Positions 7,101 through 15,378 of a stretch of DNA of 64,000 nt are shown one piece after another. The DNA comes from Butyrivibrio sp. XPD2006. Its GTDB lineage: Bacteria; Bacillota; Clostridia; Lachnospirales; Lachnospiraceae. How positions within the stretch are numbered: position 1 is the first letter of the stretch; each line of letters begins with the position of its first letter. The translations under genes were made by a program, and so were the position numbers. Where the stretch lies: assembly GCF_000420865.1 (NCBI RefSeq), contig NZ_ATVT01000002.1:1-64000 (forward strand). The letters run 5' to 3'. The notes below the pieces were generated by a model. The model saw nothing but the letters and a program-made list of their open reading frames with translations, was not told the origin of the DNA and searched no databases.

Positions 7101-9493
7101 CCGTAGGTTGTGCTAAAGAGTGCTTCAGTTCCTTTTGTTGTGCGAAGTCTTGCAGATGTGTAATTCTTGGCACTCTCACCCGCATAAACATATCCGGGTT
7201 CATATGCTGCTGTGATCCTGAGAACGCCGTCGCCAACTCCGTCACCTGAAAGGTCTTCGTTTACACCGATGTTCTTGCTGTTTCCTGTGTAGCACTGAAG
7301 CTCTCTGTTACCCCATCCGGTATTGCCACAGTCTGTTGAACCGTCGCCCCACTGAGGATACCAGTTATCCAGGTTAAGACCTGTGCTCTCGTCTACATTT
7401 CCTCCCTCATAATTACCGTCAAACTCATCTGCCCAGATCAGGTCATATCCGTCTTTTGATGTGCCGGGATCTGCGTAGTTGTATGTATCGTTTTCAGGAT
7501 TGTTAAAGTCATATTCGTTTCCTTTTTCGGCAGATCCGCCTGATGGAACCTTGCCATCTGCCTTAAGGCTCATATTTGTAACTGTGATGGTCTTGCCGGC
7601 ATTGCCTGAACCGTTTCCAAACATAAGTGCAAGCTTTCCATCAGTTACAAAATTAGCTGTTGCAGCTGCTGTATGAAGCTCAAGATGAGTAGTCTCTCCA
7701 CCCTTGATATCCAGTGTATAAGGACTTGGATCAAGAATTGAGGCCCAACTGAGACTCTCCTGAAGATTTACAAATACCTTCGCATCATCTTCACAGTAGA
7801 AATCACCTTCAAGAGTATAGGTTTCACCCTCAGCCAGATTCAGAAGATGTGTGTACTGAACAGCATATACCTGTCCGCCTTCTGCATCCACCTTTACATC
7901 AGCATCGCCGTTACCCTTATCTGTAATACTTCCTGCACCACCTTCTCCGGTCCAGAAATCCCATCCGTCTGCTGTAAGGAGGTTGTCACCTGAAACCTCT
8001 CCGCCATTACCTACTTCTGCAGCATCAGTATCAATCAGGGCCAGATTTGCGATCGTAACAGTCTTGCCTGCATTGCCTGTTCCGTTTCCGAACATGAGCG
8101 CAATCTTACCTGCTGACTCAAAATTAGCTGTAGCTGCTGAAGTAGTAACGTTCAGATGAGTTACTTCTCCGCCTTTAAGCTCAAGCCTGTATGGATTGCC
8201 TTCTATGATTGAATACCATCCAAGTGTCTCCTGAATGTTTATGAGTACTACAGCGTCTTCTTCACTGTAGAAATCCCCGCTGAGCTTGTAGGTCTTTCCT
8301 TCTGTAAGATTTAAAGCCTGTGGAAGCTGAACTGCCCATTGCTGGCCTCCCTCGGCATCAATCTTAACAACACCTGCACCGTCATCGTTAGTGCTGAAAG
8401 TACCTGCTCCGCCTTCTCCGGTCCAGAAATCCCAGGCATTCTTTGTAAGCTCGTTGTTCACATTATCAAGAGTAAACGCTGCTTCCATGGAACCCGGAAG
8501 TTCAGGAGTTTCTGCTTCTCCTTCGCTGCCTTCGCCGCCTTCGTTTGTTTCAGGTTCTACATAAGCACCATAAAGGCCTATGTTGGAAACTGTGATTGTC
8601 TTACCCGCATTCCCGGTTCCATCACCGAACATAAAAGCAAGCTTGCCGTTTTCTGCAAAGTTTGCGCCGGCTGCATTTGTTGTGATGTCAAGGTGAGCCA
8701 CTTCCCCTGCTTTGATCTCAAGTCTGTACGGACTCTCACTGAGTATGGAACTCCAGCCCACACTTTCCTGTACGTTGATGAATACAACCGCATCCTCATC
8801 GCAGTAAAAATCGCCGGTAAGATGATAGGTCTCACCCTCTACGAGATTCAGCGCATGTGTGTACTGAACAGCGAAGTTCTGCCATCCGGTTGCATCAACT
8901 CTGACGTCAACATCGCCATTCCCTTTGTCTGTAAGCTCTCCGGCTCCGCCTTCACCTGTCCAGAAATCCCAATTTCCCTTTTCGAGAACATTTATCCCCT
9001 GAACCTGCTCTCCTTCGCCGGTTTCGCTTTCGCCAGTTCCGCCTTCAACGGGTTCTTCCTGTCCTGATCCGTCTGAAGCTGCATCACCTGCAACAGTTAC
9101 TGTAGCTGTGCATGAATTTGACAACTCATCGCCTTGCTTTCCCTGGATCTCAATGAGATATTCCCCTGCAGCATAGCTGTCAGGATACCAGTGATATCCC
9201 AAGGTCTGATCAGCATATACCTGTTCATAGCCATTTGCTTCACATGAGATTGTCACAGTATACAGCTCGTATCCGGCATCTCCCCATACGACCCCTATGC
9301 CCTGCTCTGCATCGTACTCCGCCATCTGGCCGAAGGGTATAGCCAATTCTTCATTGACCGGTACTTGTGCTGCATAAGCCGCAATCCCTGTCAGCGTAGG
9401 AGACGAAAGCGACAAAGTGAGTGCAAATGCCAGTGCCATGGCCATCCTTGTCTTATAATTCCGTTTCCTTGTGGACAACAATTTTTTCTTCAT
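4154..9493 (-). CDS. Very large surface-anchored GH16 endo-beta-glucanase-like enzyme
   Basis: A 1779-residue predicted surface glycanase. AGGGAGGTG lies 5 bases before the ATG. Order: signal peptide 1-42; an N-terminal module 43-135; three homologous 145-residue modules at 168-310, 342-490 and 503-645, each opening with DFWTGEGGAG; the GH16 domain 682-968; three CBM4/9-like sandwich modules at about 999-1156, 1172-1347 and 1355-1503; a Ser/Thr/Gly/Glu-rich linker 1505-1745; one membrane helix 1748-1773; and an RKRV tail. The GH16 signature GEIDIMET gives E834, D836 and E839 as catalytic residues, and WPAFWMLP is typical of laminarinase-type GH16. There is no LPXTG, so anchoring is by the C-terminal helix. 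The likely substrate is a beta-1,3 or mixed-linkage glucan; a beta-1,3-galactan is possible given the GH53 neighbour. Confidence 0.88.
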   Translation of the reverse strand: MKKKLLSTRKRNYKTRMAMALAFALTLSLSSPTLTGIAAYAAQVPVNEELAIPFGQMAEYDAEQGIGVVWGDAGYELYTVTISCEANGYEQVYADQTLGYHWYPDSYAAGEYLIEIQGKQGDELSNSCTATVTVAGDAASDGSGQEEPVEGGTGESETGEGEQVQGINVLEKGNWDFWTGEGGAGELTDKGNGDVDVRVDATGWQNFAVQYTHALNLVEGETYHLTGDFYCDEDAVVFINVQESVGWSSILSESPYRLEIKAGEVAHLDITTNAAGANFAENGKLAFMFGDGTGNAGKTITVSNIGLYGAYVEPETNEGGEGSEGEAETPELPGSMEAAFTLDNVNNELTKNAWDFWTGEGGAGTFSTNDDGAGVVKIDAEGGQQWAVQLPQALNLTEGKTYKLSGDFYSEEDAVVLINIQETLGWYSIIEGNPYRLELKGGEVTHLNVTTSAATANFESAGKIALMFGNGTGNAGKTVTIANLALIDTDAAEVGNGGEVSGDNLLTADGWDFWTGEGGAGSITDKGNGDADVKVDAEGGQVYAVQYTHLLNLAEGETYTLEGDFYCEDDAKVFVNLQESLSWASILDPSPYTLDIKGGETTHLELHTAAATANFVTDGKLALMFGNGSGNAGKTITVTNMSLKADGKVPSGGSAEKGNEYDFNNPENDTYNYADPGTSKDGYDLIWADEFDGNYEGGNVDESTGLNLDNWYPQWGDGSTDCGNTGWGNRELQCYTGNSKNIGVNEDLSGDGVGDGVLRITAAYEPGYVYAGESAKNYTSARLRTTKGTEALFSTTYGYVEARMSLPQTAGAWPAFWMLPQSNDIYGNWPVSGEIDIMETCGAFKNEKDNIACGTLHWGVPSHTYKGSGYVDLFSPYTYFHTYAIDWKPGEITWYYDGVAINTLSTWESAISGASSSLGFDAPFDMPFHMLLNLAVDSGQFGGGVNAAAFHDDINMYVDYVRVYQRSDGYADSVTRAASGAGNENWADLAGINQITEIKSDNIETCVGGGMDDAAAEMDKWYLSYQNDATDAKIAPYKDADGKDWAKVTVNTPGSNDYSVQLIGHYNAKKGYVYKVSFDAYGTGSILGKEVNCDAKEWKGWSAYGIQTFKLTNTPSKYSYVFQQTEDFDRCRIEFNLGARGSGDVYVSNVKVEIVDPEEIGSSSEGPREPLANGNIIYNGSFDQGDLHLGFWNATNGTTVVVPRFTTQALKDGDKSVVDVASKTNYENIDGGVKFYERRAQISSENGKSPAVYQPGLNLKADNYTVKFDMFSAEDTVVKASVYSLEMNGDAVALGKELGSAAASYSKDSGVRTYTLTFATKEDAENAALVLTFGKGAGVQLDNVFMKGENQASAVDEYPLNNESGYRGDNGSGGEIALETADGVVTMAGIVSGGTWYTPQLASSDFKLVAGQTYKLSFDYKLTGNSNNTFQYIIQENGGSWHVYDGSEKTVTYDPANGEFNSYERVFTADTTIDGVHLNFGFGNSAAAGDLAFSFKNARIDLVKGSDGGTGSNDAEDVDDDNFDVDTGKEPGKEPVTEPVTEPVNGGETGDNENNNEPGEGTETGSGNEGHSGSGNGSEQGTTPGGSGSGQPSGGNTSGGSSSSDSGSSSSGSGSSSSDSGSTSSQPANGGGSVLGAGRANETAPAASQSGTTVASAGKAASASASKSSKSNSSSKSSNNSETTTTEPETVGTVETAPAEDTKETPAVEEAVTDNTDNTQTTETVTDNTKTIEENKTAISDKPASGGISDVLKYVLLGVLGVAVVGGAAAYTFFVRKRV
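7559..8992 (-). repeat. Three tandem homologous modules in the GH16 gene
   Basis: The copies lie at 8564-8992, 8024-8470 and 7559-7987. All three encode the same order of blocks: DFWTGEGGAG, LNL.EG.TY.L.GDFY, P.Y.L..K.GE..HL and G.GNAGKT. They look like recently duplicated glycan-binding modules. I could not assign a CBM family. Confidence 0.85.
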
Positions 9494-9532
9494 TAAAACA
9501 CCTCCCTAAAAATGTCCCCAAATGTTATCAAC

Positions 9533-9561
9533 ATTATCTCATTTTCCCCGATAACGTTTAA
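9533..9561 (-). promoter_or_regulatory. Candidate sigma-A promoter of the GH16 gene
   Basis: On the minus strand TTAAAC (9556-9561) and GATAAT (9533-9538) are separated by exactly 17 bases, about 40 bases upstream of the GH16 start, in the 122-base gap after the response regulator. Confidence 0.35.
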
Positions 9562-9615
9562 GGTCTCATTTTTTAGAGAGGTGCAAAATTTTTATACTGT
9601 TTTTCGACAGGTTGC

Positions 9616-11064
9616 TCAGTTGTCCGATCCCATGTTTTTCCTGTATTCACTGGGTGAAACACCGACGATTGCCTTAAAGCTCTTCATGAAATGTTTCTCG
9701 TTGTCATACCCGACTCTTGCGGAAATTTCGTTCACCTTAAGCGGTGTTGTCGCAAGCAGTTTTTTGGCTTCACCGATTCTTAAATCTCTTACAAATCCCA
9801 CAAAGTTTGTTCCGGTATAGTTTTTGAAGGCCGATGAAAAAAGCGAGTAGTTCATTGATACTTCATTTGAAACCACTGCCATGTTGATATCAGTCTTATA
9901 GTTATCATTGATATATCTGATCGCTTCCTGTATCTTCTGCCTGGTCTGATCGGCACTATCAGGCTGCTGTTGCTCTCTGGACGCTCTCAGCGCAAAATCC
10001 ATGAAGCACTGCCTGTAATCATCTATTGTCAGGAATGATAGTGGCATTAAAAGCTCACCGTCTGCTTCCTTCTGATATACCTTCAGATATTCAGCAGCAA
10101 ACTCCTGCATGGCCCTTCTGAAATCCTCAGCCGTAATATGACCTCTCTCAGCAGCTGTAAAAAATCCGTTCCACTCCTTTTCAAGGTCGTCTCTTCTGCT
10201 GGTTCCGATAAGCTGAACTCTTGCAGATACAGCTTCTTTTTCACAGAGTCTTTTCCCGTTCTCCAAAAATGACTCCGCTACCGGACTCACCCTGTCATCA
10301 GAGAACAATGACACTTTGCGGGTAAATGCTCTCTCTCTTCTTGCCAGCGCTTCTTTATAGGCCCTCTTTAGCTCTTTTGAATCAGTGCAGATATCACTTA
10401 ATCCGGCAAAAGAGCTGATTTCCTCCTCTGACTTAAGTTCCTCAATCTTCTCTTTTCCAAGTATGAAGATCTCCATGCCGTCAGGACCAGATATCGCACT
10501 CTGATCATCAAGGATGGGCATCAGCGGGTCACTTCCTGCGGCGATGAGGCAGTAAAAAGAATCCCCGGCCGTATCCCTGATATTCTTGCTGATAAGCTCA
10601 AGCTCGCTGTCAGAAGCTTCATCATCCATAAGCAGATACTTTATGAGATGTCTGGCTGCGTTCTCAGTTTTTTTTTCATCCTCCAGCTTCTGACTGATCT
10701 CAGCATCGAGCTTCTCCATGATAGCCCTGAGCTTATCCCTTTCGACAGGCTTAAGGATGTATTCCCTTACGCCCTGCCTCATCATCTCCACTGCATAGGT
10801 GAAATCATCATATCCGCTGACAGCAACAGACAGTGGCGGATTGTTAAACTGTTTCATTGCCTGCACCAGCTCGATACCGTTCATCTTGGGCATTCTGATG
10901 TCTGTAAACATTACATCGATTGTCTGCTCCTTAAGGACATCCAGCGCCTGCAGTCCATTGGCACATTCTATTACTTCCTCCACCGGAACTCCGCACCTTT
11001 TTATCATGGTGGCAATTCCCTGTCTTATGAGTTTTTCATCTTCAACTACCAAAACCTTACGCAT
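9616..11064 (-). CDS. YesN-type response regulator, REC plus AraC DNA-binding domain
   Basis: A cytoplasmic transcription factor and the partner of the sensor kinase 12 bases upstream. Residues 1-120 form the receiver domain with the phospho-acceptor D55 in MFTDIRMPK. A middle linker is followed by a two-helix-turn-helix AraC domain at about 380-482 that ends with the typical VGYDNEKHFMKSFKAIVGVS and PSEYR. Length 482 is normal for YesN proteins. AAGGGAGT precedes the ATG. Position suggests control of the adjacent glycanase and transporter genes; the targets are inferred. Confidence 0.93.
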   Translation of the reverse strand: MRKVLVVEDEKLIRQGIATMIKRCGVPVEEVIECANGLQALDVLKEQTIDVMFTDIRMPKMNGIELVQAMKQFNNPPLSVAVSGYDDFTYAVEMMRQGVREYILKPVERDKLRAIMEKLDAEISQKLEDEKKTENAARHLIKYLLMDDEASDSELELISKNIRDTAGDSFYCLIAAGSDPLMPILDDQSAISGPDGMEIFILGKEKIEELKSEEEISSFAGLSDICTDSKELKRAYKEALARRERAFTRKVSLFSDDRVSPVAESFLENGKRLCEKEAVSARVQLIGTSRRDDLEKEWNGFFTAAERGHITAEDFRRAMQEFAAEYLKVYQKEADGELLMPLSFLTIDDYRQCFMDFALRASREQQQPDSADQTRQKIQEAIRYINDNYKTDINMAVVSNEVSMNYSLFSSAFKNYTGTNFVGFVRDLRIGEAKKLLATTPLKVNEISARVGYDNEKHFMKSFKAIVGVSPSEYRKNMGSDN

Positions 11065-11076
11065 AAAAAGACTCCC

Positions 11077-12897
11077 TTACTCTGTCTTTAAACTTACTCT
11101 CTTCATGGGTATGCTTACACATACCTTGGTGTAGCACCCTTCCATGGCTGCCACTTCAATTCCGTACTGCTCACCGAATTCCATATGGATCCTGTCCTGA
11201 ACGTTCTTAAGGCCGATACCGTTACTTGATCCGCCCTTAGTCTCAATTTCGCCGGATATCTTTTTCCTGAGCGCCTCAAGTTCCTCGTCGTTCATGCCCC
11301 TGCCGTTATCGGTGATCTCAATGATGCATCGGTCGCCCTCGGGAATTCCCTTGACATAGATTGTTGTATCGTCGGCAAGTTCCTCAACGCCATGAATAAT
11401 TGCATTTTCAATAATAGGCTGCAGACTCATCTTGGGGATGCTCTGCTTCATAATCTCTTCAGGCACATTGAGCGAGAGATAAATCTCGTAATCAAACCTC
11501 AGGTTAATAAGAGCCATATAGTCCTTGATGTATTCCAGTTCCTCTGAAACCAGAACTGTCTTGGAAGTCCATCTCATACTGTAGCGTAGGAGCTTGCCAA
11601 GGCTTGTAATGGCATCGGAAATATCATATTCCTCCTGCATCTCTGCCATCATCTTGATGGATTCAAGTACATTGTAGATAAAGTGTGCATTGATCTGGTT
11701 CTGCAGAGCGCGAAGCTGTGAGTCTTTTACCAGGACCTCTCTCTGAATGTTCTCATTCATAAGATTCTGGATATTGTCCAGCATTCGGTTGACCTGATGC
11801 GCCAGCTCTCCCATCTCATCATTCCTGCCGTCCTCTGCCGTCCTTATATCCAGATTACCTTTTCTGACAGCTCTGATGGTTGCAAGTACTTCATAGAATT
11901 TCTTGAGTACATGATTGACCAGAAGGTTTATTATAAATGCCATCATCAGAAGGATCAGTATCATTCCGATGATATAGTTGTTCCTGAGCTGATATACCTG
12001 TGAGAGACTTCCTGATATGTCATTGACCGACACCAGTGTTCCTCCAAGCTCGGATATGTACATTCCGGAGATAACGCTCTTTATGCCCTTGTCATAAAAG
12101 GTCGTTATACCGGGAGTTTCGCCTTCCCTGACTGTGTCCATCATCTGCTGCGAAATCGATGTAGCTATCTGTGACACGGAAGTATCTTCATTACTTCCGA
12201 ATATGATATTGCCTGTATCCGTCACAAAGCAGCTGGTCTCGCCCGGAACATTCTCATACATGGAAGGAAACATGGTCTTCATAGCCATGGCTGCTTCTAT
12301 GGTTCCGATTTGCCCATACTGTCTGTTCACAATAGGTGTTATCAGCGCCAGCATCGGTGTGGTGTCGGAGTTTTCAAAGAGTTTGTCGGTGTAATTAAAT
12401 ATCCATCCACCACTCTCATCCATCACAGCCCATTCCTGCCTTAAAAGCCTGTCATGGTTATAAAGAACAGGCATCATCTCCTGCACATTATCCGTGACTG
12501 CATAGTATCTCACGCCGCCCAGTACAGGGTTTGTGTTGATAAGTCTCTCAAGAGCAGCAACGTCACTCTTATAGATCTCCAGCCACTCTCTGGTACTGTG
12601 CTTATTGCCCACTCTTGCATCGATCAGTACCGAATTCATCTTCTCATTGGACAAAAAGAACTGGGTAGACATATTGATGGAGTCAACGTTGTTTTTGATG
12701 GAATCACGACGTCTCTCCATGGTTGCCTGTGTGAAGCTTACATTCTCCCTTATGGTCGACTGCTCCATATTGTAAAAGACAATTCCGCCCAGGATAGCTA
12801 CCGGAATAATTACAAACAAAAGCACAATTCCGGTAAGTCTTATATTAAGTTTTTGGCTATTAATAAAGCCCCAGCTTTTCCTTGGCTTCAATGACAT
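11077..12897 (-). CDS. YesM-type sensor histidine kinase
   Basis: A membrane sensor of extracellular sugar. TM1 20-43; an extracellular sensing region 44-307; TM2 308-330; HAMP 333-385; a HisKA-like helix with QINAHFIYN (phospho-acceptor H405); and a GHKL ATPase with N-box ENAIIHG (497-503), G1 DNGRGMN (530-536) and G2 GIGLKNV (560-566). The usual family sequence is QINPHFLYN; here the proline is alanine. The start overlaps the end of the upstream binding-protein gene by 38 bases, so translation is probably coupled. It forms a two-component pair with the next gene. Confidence 0.93.
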   Translation of the reverse strand: MSLKPRKSWGFINSQKLNIRLTGIVLLFVIIPVAILGGIVFYNMEQSTIRENVSFTQATMERRRDSIKNNVDSINMSTQFFLSNEKMNSVLIDARVGNKHSTREWLEIYKSDVAALERLINTNPVLGGVRYYAVTDNVQEMMPVLYNHDRLLRQEWAVMDESGGWIFNYTDKLFENSDTTPMLALITPIVNRQYGQIGTIEAAMAMKTMFPSMYENVPGETSCFVTDTGNIIFGSNEDTSVSQIATSISQQMMDTVREGETPGITTFYDKGIKSVISGMYISELGGTLVSVNDISGSLSQVYQLRNNYIIGMILILLMMAFIINLLVNHVLKKFYEVLATIRAVRKGNLDIRTAEDGRNDEMGELAHQVNRMLDNIQNLMNENIQREVLVKDSQLRALQNQINAHFIYNVLESIKMMAEMQEEYDISDAITSLGKLLRYSMRWTSKTVLVSEELEYIKDYMALINLRFDYEIYLSLNVPEEIMKQSIPKMSLQPIIENAIIHGVEELADDTTIYVKGIPEGDRCIIEITDNGRGMNDEELEALRKKISGEIETKGGSSNGIGLKNVQDRIHMEFGEQYGIEVAAMEGCYTKVCVSIPMKRVSLKTE

Positions 12898-14482
12898 ACC
12901 TGTACTTTTTCTCCATTAGTTCCCTGTAGCCCAGGGCGTCTCTTTTTAGTTTGAACTTCGCCAAAGCAGCGTTAAATTCATCATCACTTTCGGCAAGAAG
13001 CAGTTCTTTTAACGTGCTGCCCCATAACCTGTCTATTGCTTCATCCGTATATTCTTCGTCGCTTCCGGCCGGGAAGCTGACATCGTACTGGCCTGTGTAT
13101 GCCGAGTATTTGTAGGTCCACTCCTCAAGCTGTGCCGTGGGTCCTTCGTTCTTCTGGCGCCACTTCTGCTGCATGACGTTGTCCTGGAACATCCAGTAGG
13201 CATCATCGGCACCGTAGAGTTCGTCATAAGCGCCTCTGTCTGTGTTAAGCAGTTCCAAGACATCAGGCCTTACCACCTCTTTGCCGTCAACGACATCGTA
13301 GGTCACACCCTCTATTCCGAGATATACCATCTTCTGGCCCTCCTCGGATATGAGGTAATCAATGAACTGTATTGCCCTGTCGGGATTCTCACAGTTCTTG
13401 GATACCATGGTTATGGTCCAGCCGTTTACGGTATTGGTCGGCAGTACATGGTCATCGCCGTTTTCATTCTTAGGACCGTCAACTGCTATATAAATACTGT
13501 TCGGATCCTTTGAATAAAGAGTCTTTTGCTGGGCTGACATATCGGTGTACTGATACAGCATGCAGAAATATCTGCCCTGAGCTATCTTTTCCTCCATCTG
13601 GGTTCTCTGATCTATAAAGACATCTGTGGAGAGATACCCTTCTCTTGAAAGACGGTTGAACATCTTAAGCCACTCTATGTATTCGGGATCGGTATCCCTG
13701 TCGTAGATCATCCCGTCCTTCTCATATGGAACAGCAAGGAAGTTCTGCAGATACTGGTCAAAAGACACATTTCCTATATCATCAAAATAATGAGCACCGA
13801 TAGGAATAAGTGGCTTGCCGTCAATTACAGGAAACTCCTCAGCCGCCTTTTTAACTGCGTTTTCAAAGCCTTCAATGGTAGTCATGTCAGGACTTCCTAT
13901 GGCTTCATAAATGTCTTTTCTCACAAGGAAAGTCTGATTGGAACCGATGTTGTTGTCAGAGTTAACATCATCGGGAGTTACTGACGAACATGGATATCCG
14001 TAGATATTTCCATCATCCTGGGTATACCAGCTCACCGCCTGATCATCTGTCACTGTCCAGAAGTACGGATCATATTTATCAGCCAGTTCGTTGAGGGCAT
14101 AGACCATGTCCTTCTGGATTACCTCGTTGACCTGAGGCTCCCACCATCCGAGAGTGATAAGGTCAGGAAGTGATCCCGAAGCAATGAGGGCATTTAACTT
14201 CTCCTCTTCATTACCCTGGGGAGTGATGAAATTTATATTTACACCTGTCTTCTCTGTAATGGCCTTGGATACTGCATTCTGACCCCACTTGGTGGTAAAC
14301 CATGAATAGTTTATATACCAGTCAAAGGTCACAGGCTCTTTTGCCGGGGCAGTATTGTCAGCGGTAAGAACCGGCGCCTGATCACCGGAGTTTACACCAC
14401 CGGACTGTGCGCAGCCTGAAAGCGCCATACTTGCAAGAAGCACCGATATTAGGTTTGTTTTCAATAGTTTCGTAAGTTTCAT
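12860..14482 (-). CDS. Large sugar-binding lipoprotein (LipO/YtcQ-like)
   Basis: A lipid-anchored extracellular solute-binding protein of about 540 residues. The ATG at 14482 gives a lipoprotein signal ending in ALSGC, with Cys at about residue 24. The longer frame to 14518 lacks a signal start and is not preferred. The C-terminus (LKRDALGYRELMEKKYRYVI) is typical of the large LplA/YtcQ binding proteins that accompany YesMN pairs. No Shine-Dalgarno site is seen, and a TATAAT lies 8 bases upstream of the ATG. It may feed the upstream permeases or act as a co-sensor with the kinase. Confidence 0.85.
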   Translation of the reverse strand: MKLTKLLKTNLISVLLASMALSGCAQSGGVNSGDQAPVLTADNTAPAKEPVTFDWYINYSWFTTKWGQNAVSKAITEKTGVNINFITPQGNEEEKLNALIASGSLPDLITLGWWEPQVNEVIQKDMVYALNELADKYDPYFWTVTDDQAVSWYTQDDGNIYGYPCSSVTPDDVNSDNNIGSNQTFLVRKDIYEAIGSPDMTTIEGFENAVKKAAEEFPVIDGKPLIPIGAHYFDDIGNVSFDQYLQNFLAVPYEKDGMIYDRDTDPEYIEWLKMFNRLSREGYLSTDVFIDQRTQMEEKIAQGRYFCMLYQYTDMSAQQKTLYSKDPNSIYIAVDGPKNENGDDHVLPTNTVNGWTITMVSKNCENPDRAIQFIDYLISEEGQKMVYLGIEGVTYDVVDGKEVVRPDVLELLNTDRGAYDELYGADDAYWMFQDNVMQQKWRQKNEGPTAQLEEWTYKYSAYTGQYDVSFPAGSDEEYTDEAIDRLWGSTLKELLLAESDDEFNAALAKFKLKRDALGYRELMEKKYRYVIEAKEKLGLY

Positions 14483-14489
14483 AGTCCAT

Positions 14490-14495
14490 ATTATA
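14490..14495 (-). promoter_or_regulatory. TATAAT box 8 bases before the lipoprotein start
   Basis: A perfect TATAAT on the minus strand at 14490-14495 would put the transcription start at or next to the ATG at 14482, giving a leaderless message. No matching -35 box is clear. Confidence 0.3.
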
Positions 14496-14507
14496 CAGCA
14501 TGATAAA

Positions 14508-14536
14508 GACTGACGCATTATTACAATGCGTCAGTC
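14508..14536 (-). terminator. Perfect 12-bp hairpin after the permease pair
   Basis: GACTGACGCATT pairs perfectly with AATGCGTCAGTC across a 5-base loop, 12 bases after the permease stop. Only a short T run follows (CTTTATC), so it is either a weak terminator or an mRNA-stabilising hairpin. Confidence 0.5.
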
Positions 14537-14547
14537 CGGGGGTAAAG

Positions 14548-15375
14548 TTATTCTTTTACACTTCCTGCGGAAATACTGCTGATAATGTATTTCGAGAAGA
14601 AGCAGAAAGCAATGATTATGGGTACAACTGAAATTGCAACTCCCAGGTATATAGCACCCTGATTCTTTTGAAGATCTGTTGCTGCATTAAGTGTCGAGAT
14701 CATAACCGGGAGGGTCATTTTCTTCGGTGTGTTTAAAAGAATCAAAGGTAAGAGGTAGGAATTCCAGTTTCCTATAAATGTTCCGATTGACATGGTTGCT
14801 ATACCGGGTGCCATGATGGGAAGTACTATCCTGTGGAATATATGGATCTCACTTGCTCCGTCGATCCTGGCTGCTTCCATAAGGGATTTTGAAAGCGTTG
14901 CCTTGGTATACTGCCTTAAGAAAAATACGATTCCCGGTGATGCAATTGCCGGTATGATAAGCGGAATGTACGAATCGATCAGGTGCAGCTTCTGACACAG
15001 GTTATAAAAACCAATCAGTGAGAGCTGCGCCGGAATCATCATAAATATTACTATTACTCTAAAAAGAACGTTATTCCCTTTCCAATTGTACATAGCCATT
15101 CCAAAAGCTGTGATAGCTGAGAAATAGGCTGTTAGGAGAGTTGCCGGAACAGCAACCTTGAAGCTGTTGAAAAGTCCCAAAAAGAGGTTTACATAGTCAA
15201 AGAGAACCGTCCAGTTGTCTCTTAGGCTGTGCCCCGGCAGAAATGAAAAGGAATGCGTTATTTCAACGCCTGACCTTGTTGAATTTACCATCATCAGCCA
15301 GAAGGGGAGAAGGCACATCAGACCAAGTATTATGAGCGCTATGTAGAGAATCGCTCTCTTTATTTTGGTTGCCAT
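14548..15375 (-). CDS. CUT1 ABC sugar permease, MalG-like
   Basis: A 275-residue membrane protein with six predicted helices that forms half of the sugar import channel. The EAA loop that contacts the ATPase is visible as EAARIDGASEIHIFHRIVLP (about residues 165-185). AAGGAGGA precedes the ATG, which lies 3 bases after the stop of the partner permease. Together with the 16,299 permease and the 17,753 binding protein it forms an oligosaccharide importer. No ATPase gene is present. Confidence 0.93.
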   Translation of the reverse strand: MATKIKRAILYIALIILGLMCLLPFWLMMVNSTRSGVEITHSFSFLPGHSLRDNWTVLFDYVNLFLGLFNSFKVAVPATLLTAYFSAITAFGMAMYNWKGNNVLFRVIVIFMMIPAQLSLIGFYNLCQKLHLIDSYIPLIIPAIASPGIVFFLRQYTKATLSKSLMEAARIDGASEIHIFHRIVLPIMAPGIATMSIGTFIGNWNSYLLPLILLNTPKKMTLPVMISTLNAATDLQKNQGAIYLGVAISVVPIIIAFCFFSKYIISSISAGSVKE

Positions 15376-15378
15376 GTC

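Noticed and set aside
8339..9067. Long plus-strand frame of 242 residues
   Set aside because: It is antisense to the triplicated modules of the GH16 gene; its length is due to low stop frequency opposite biased codons.
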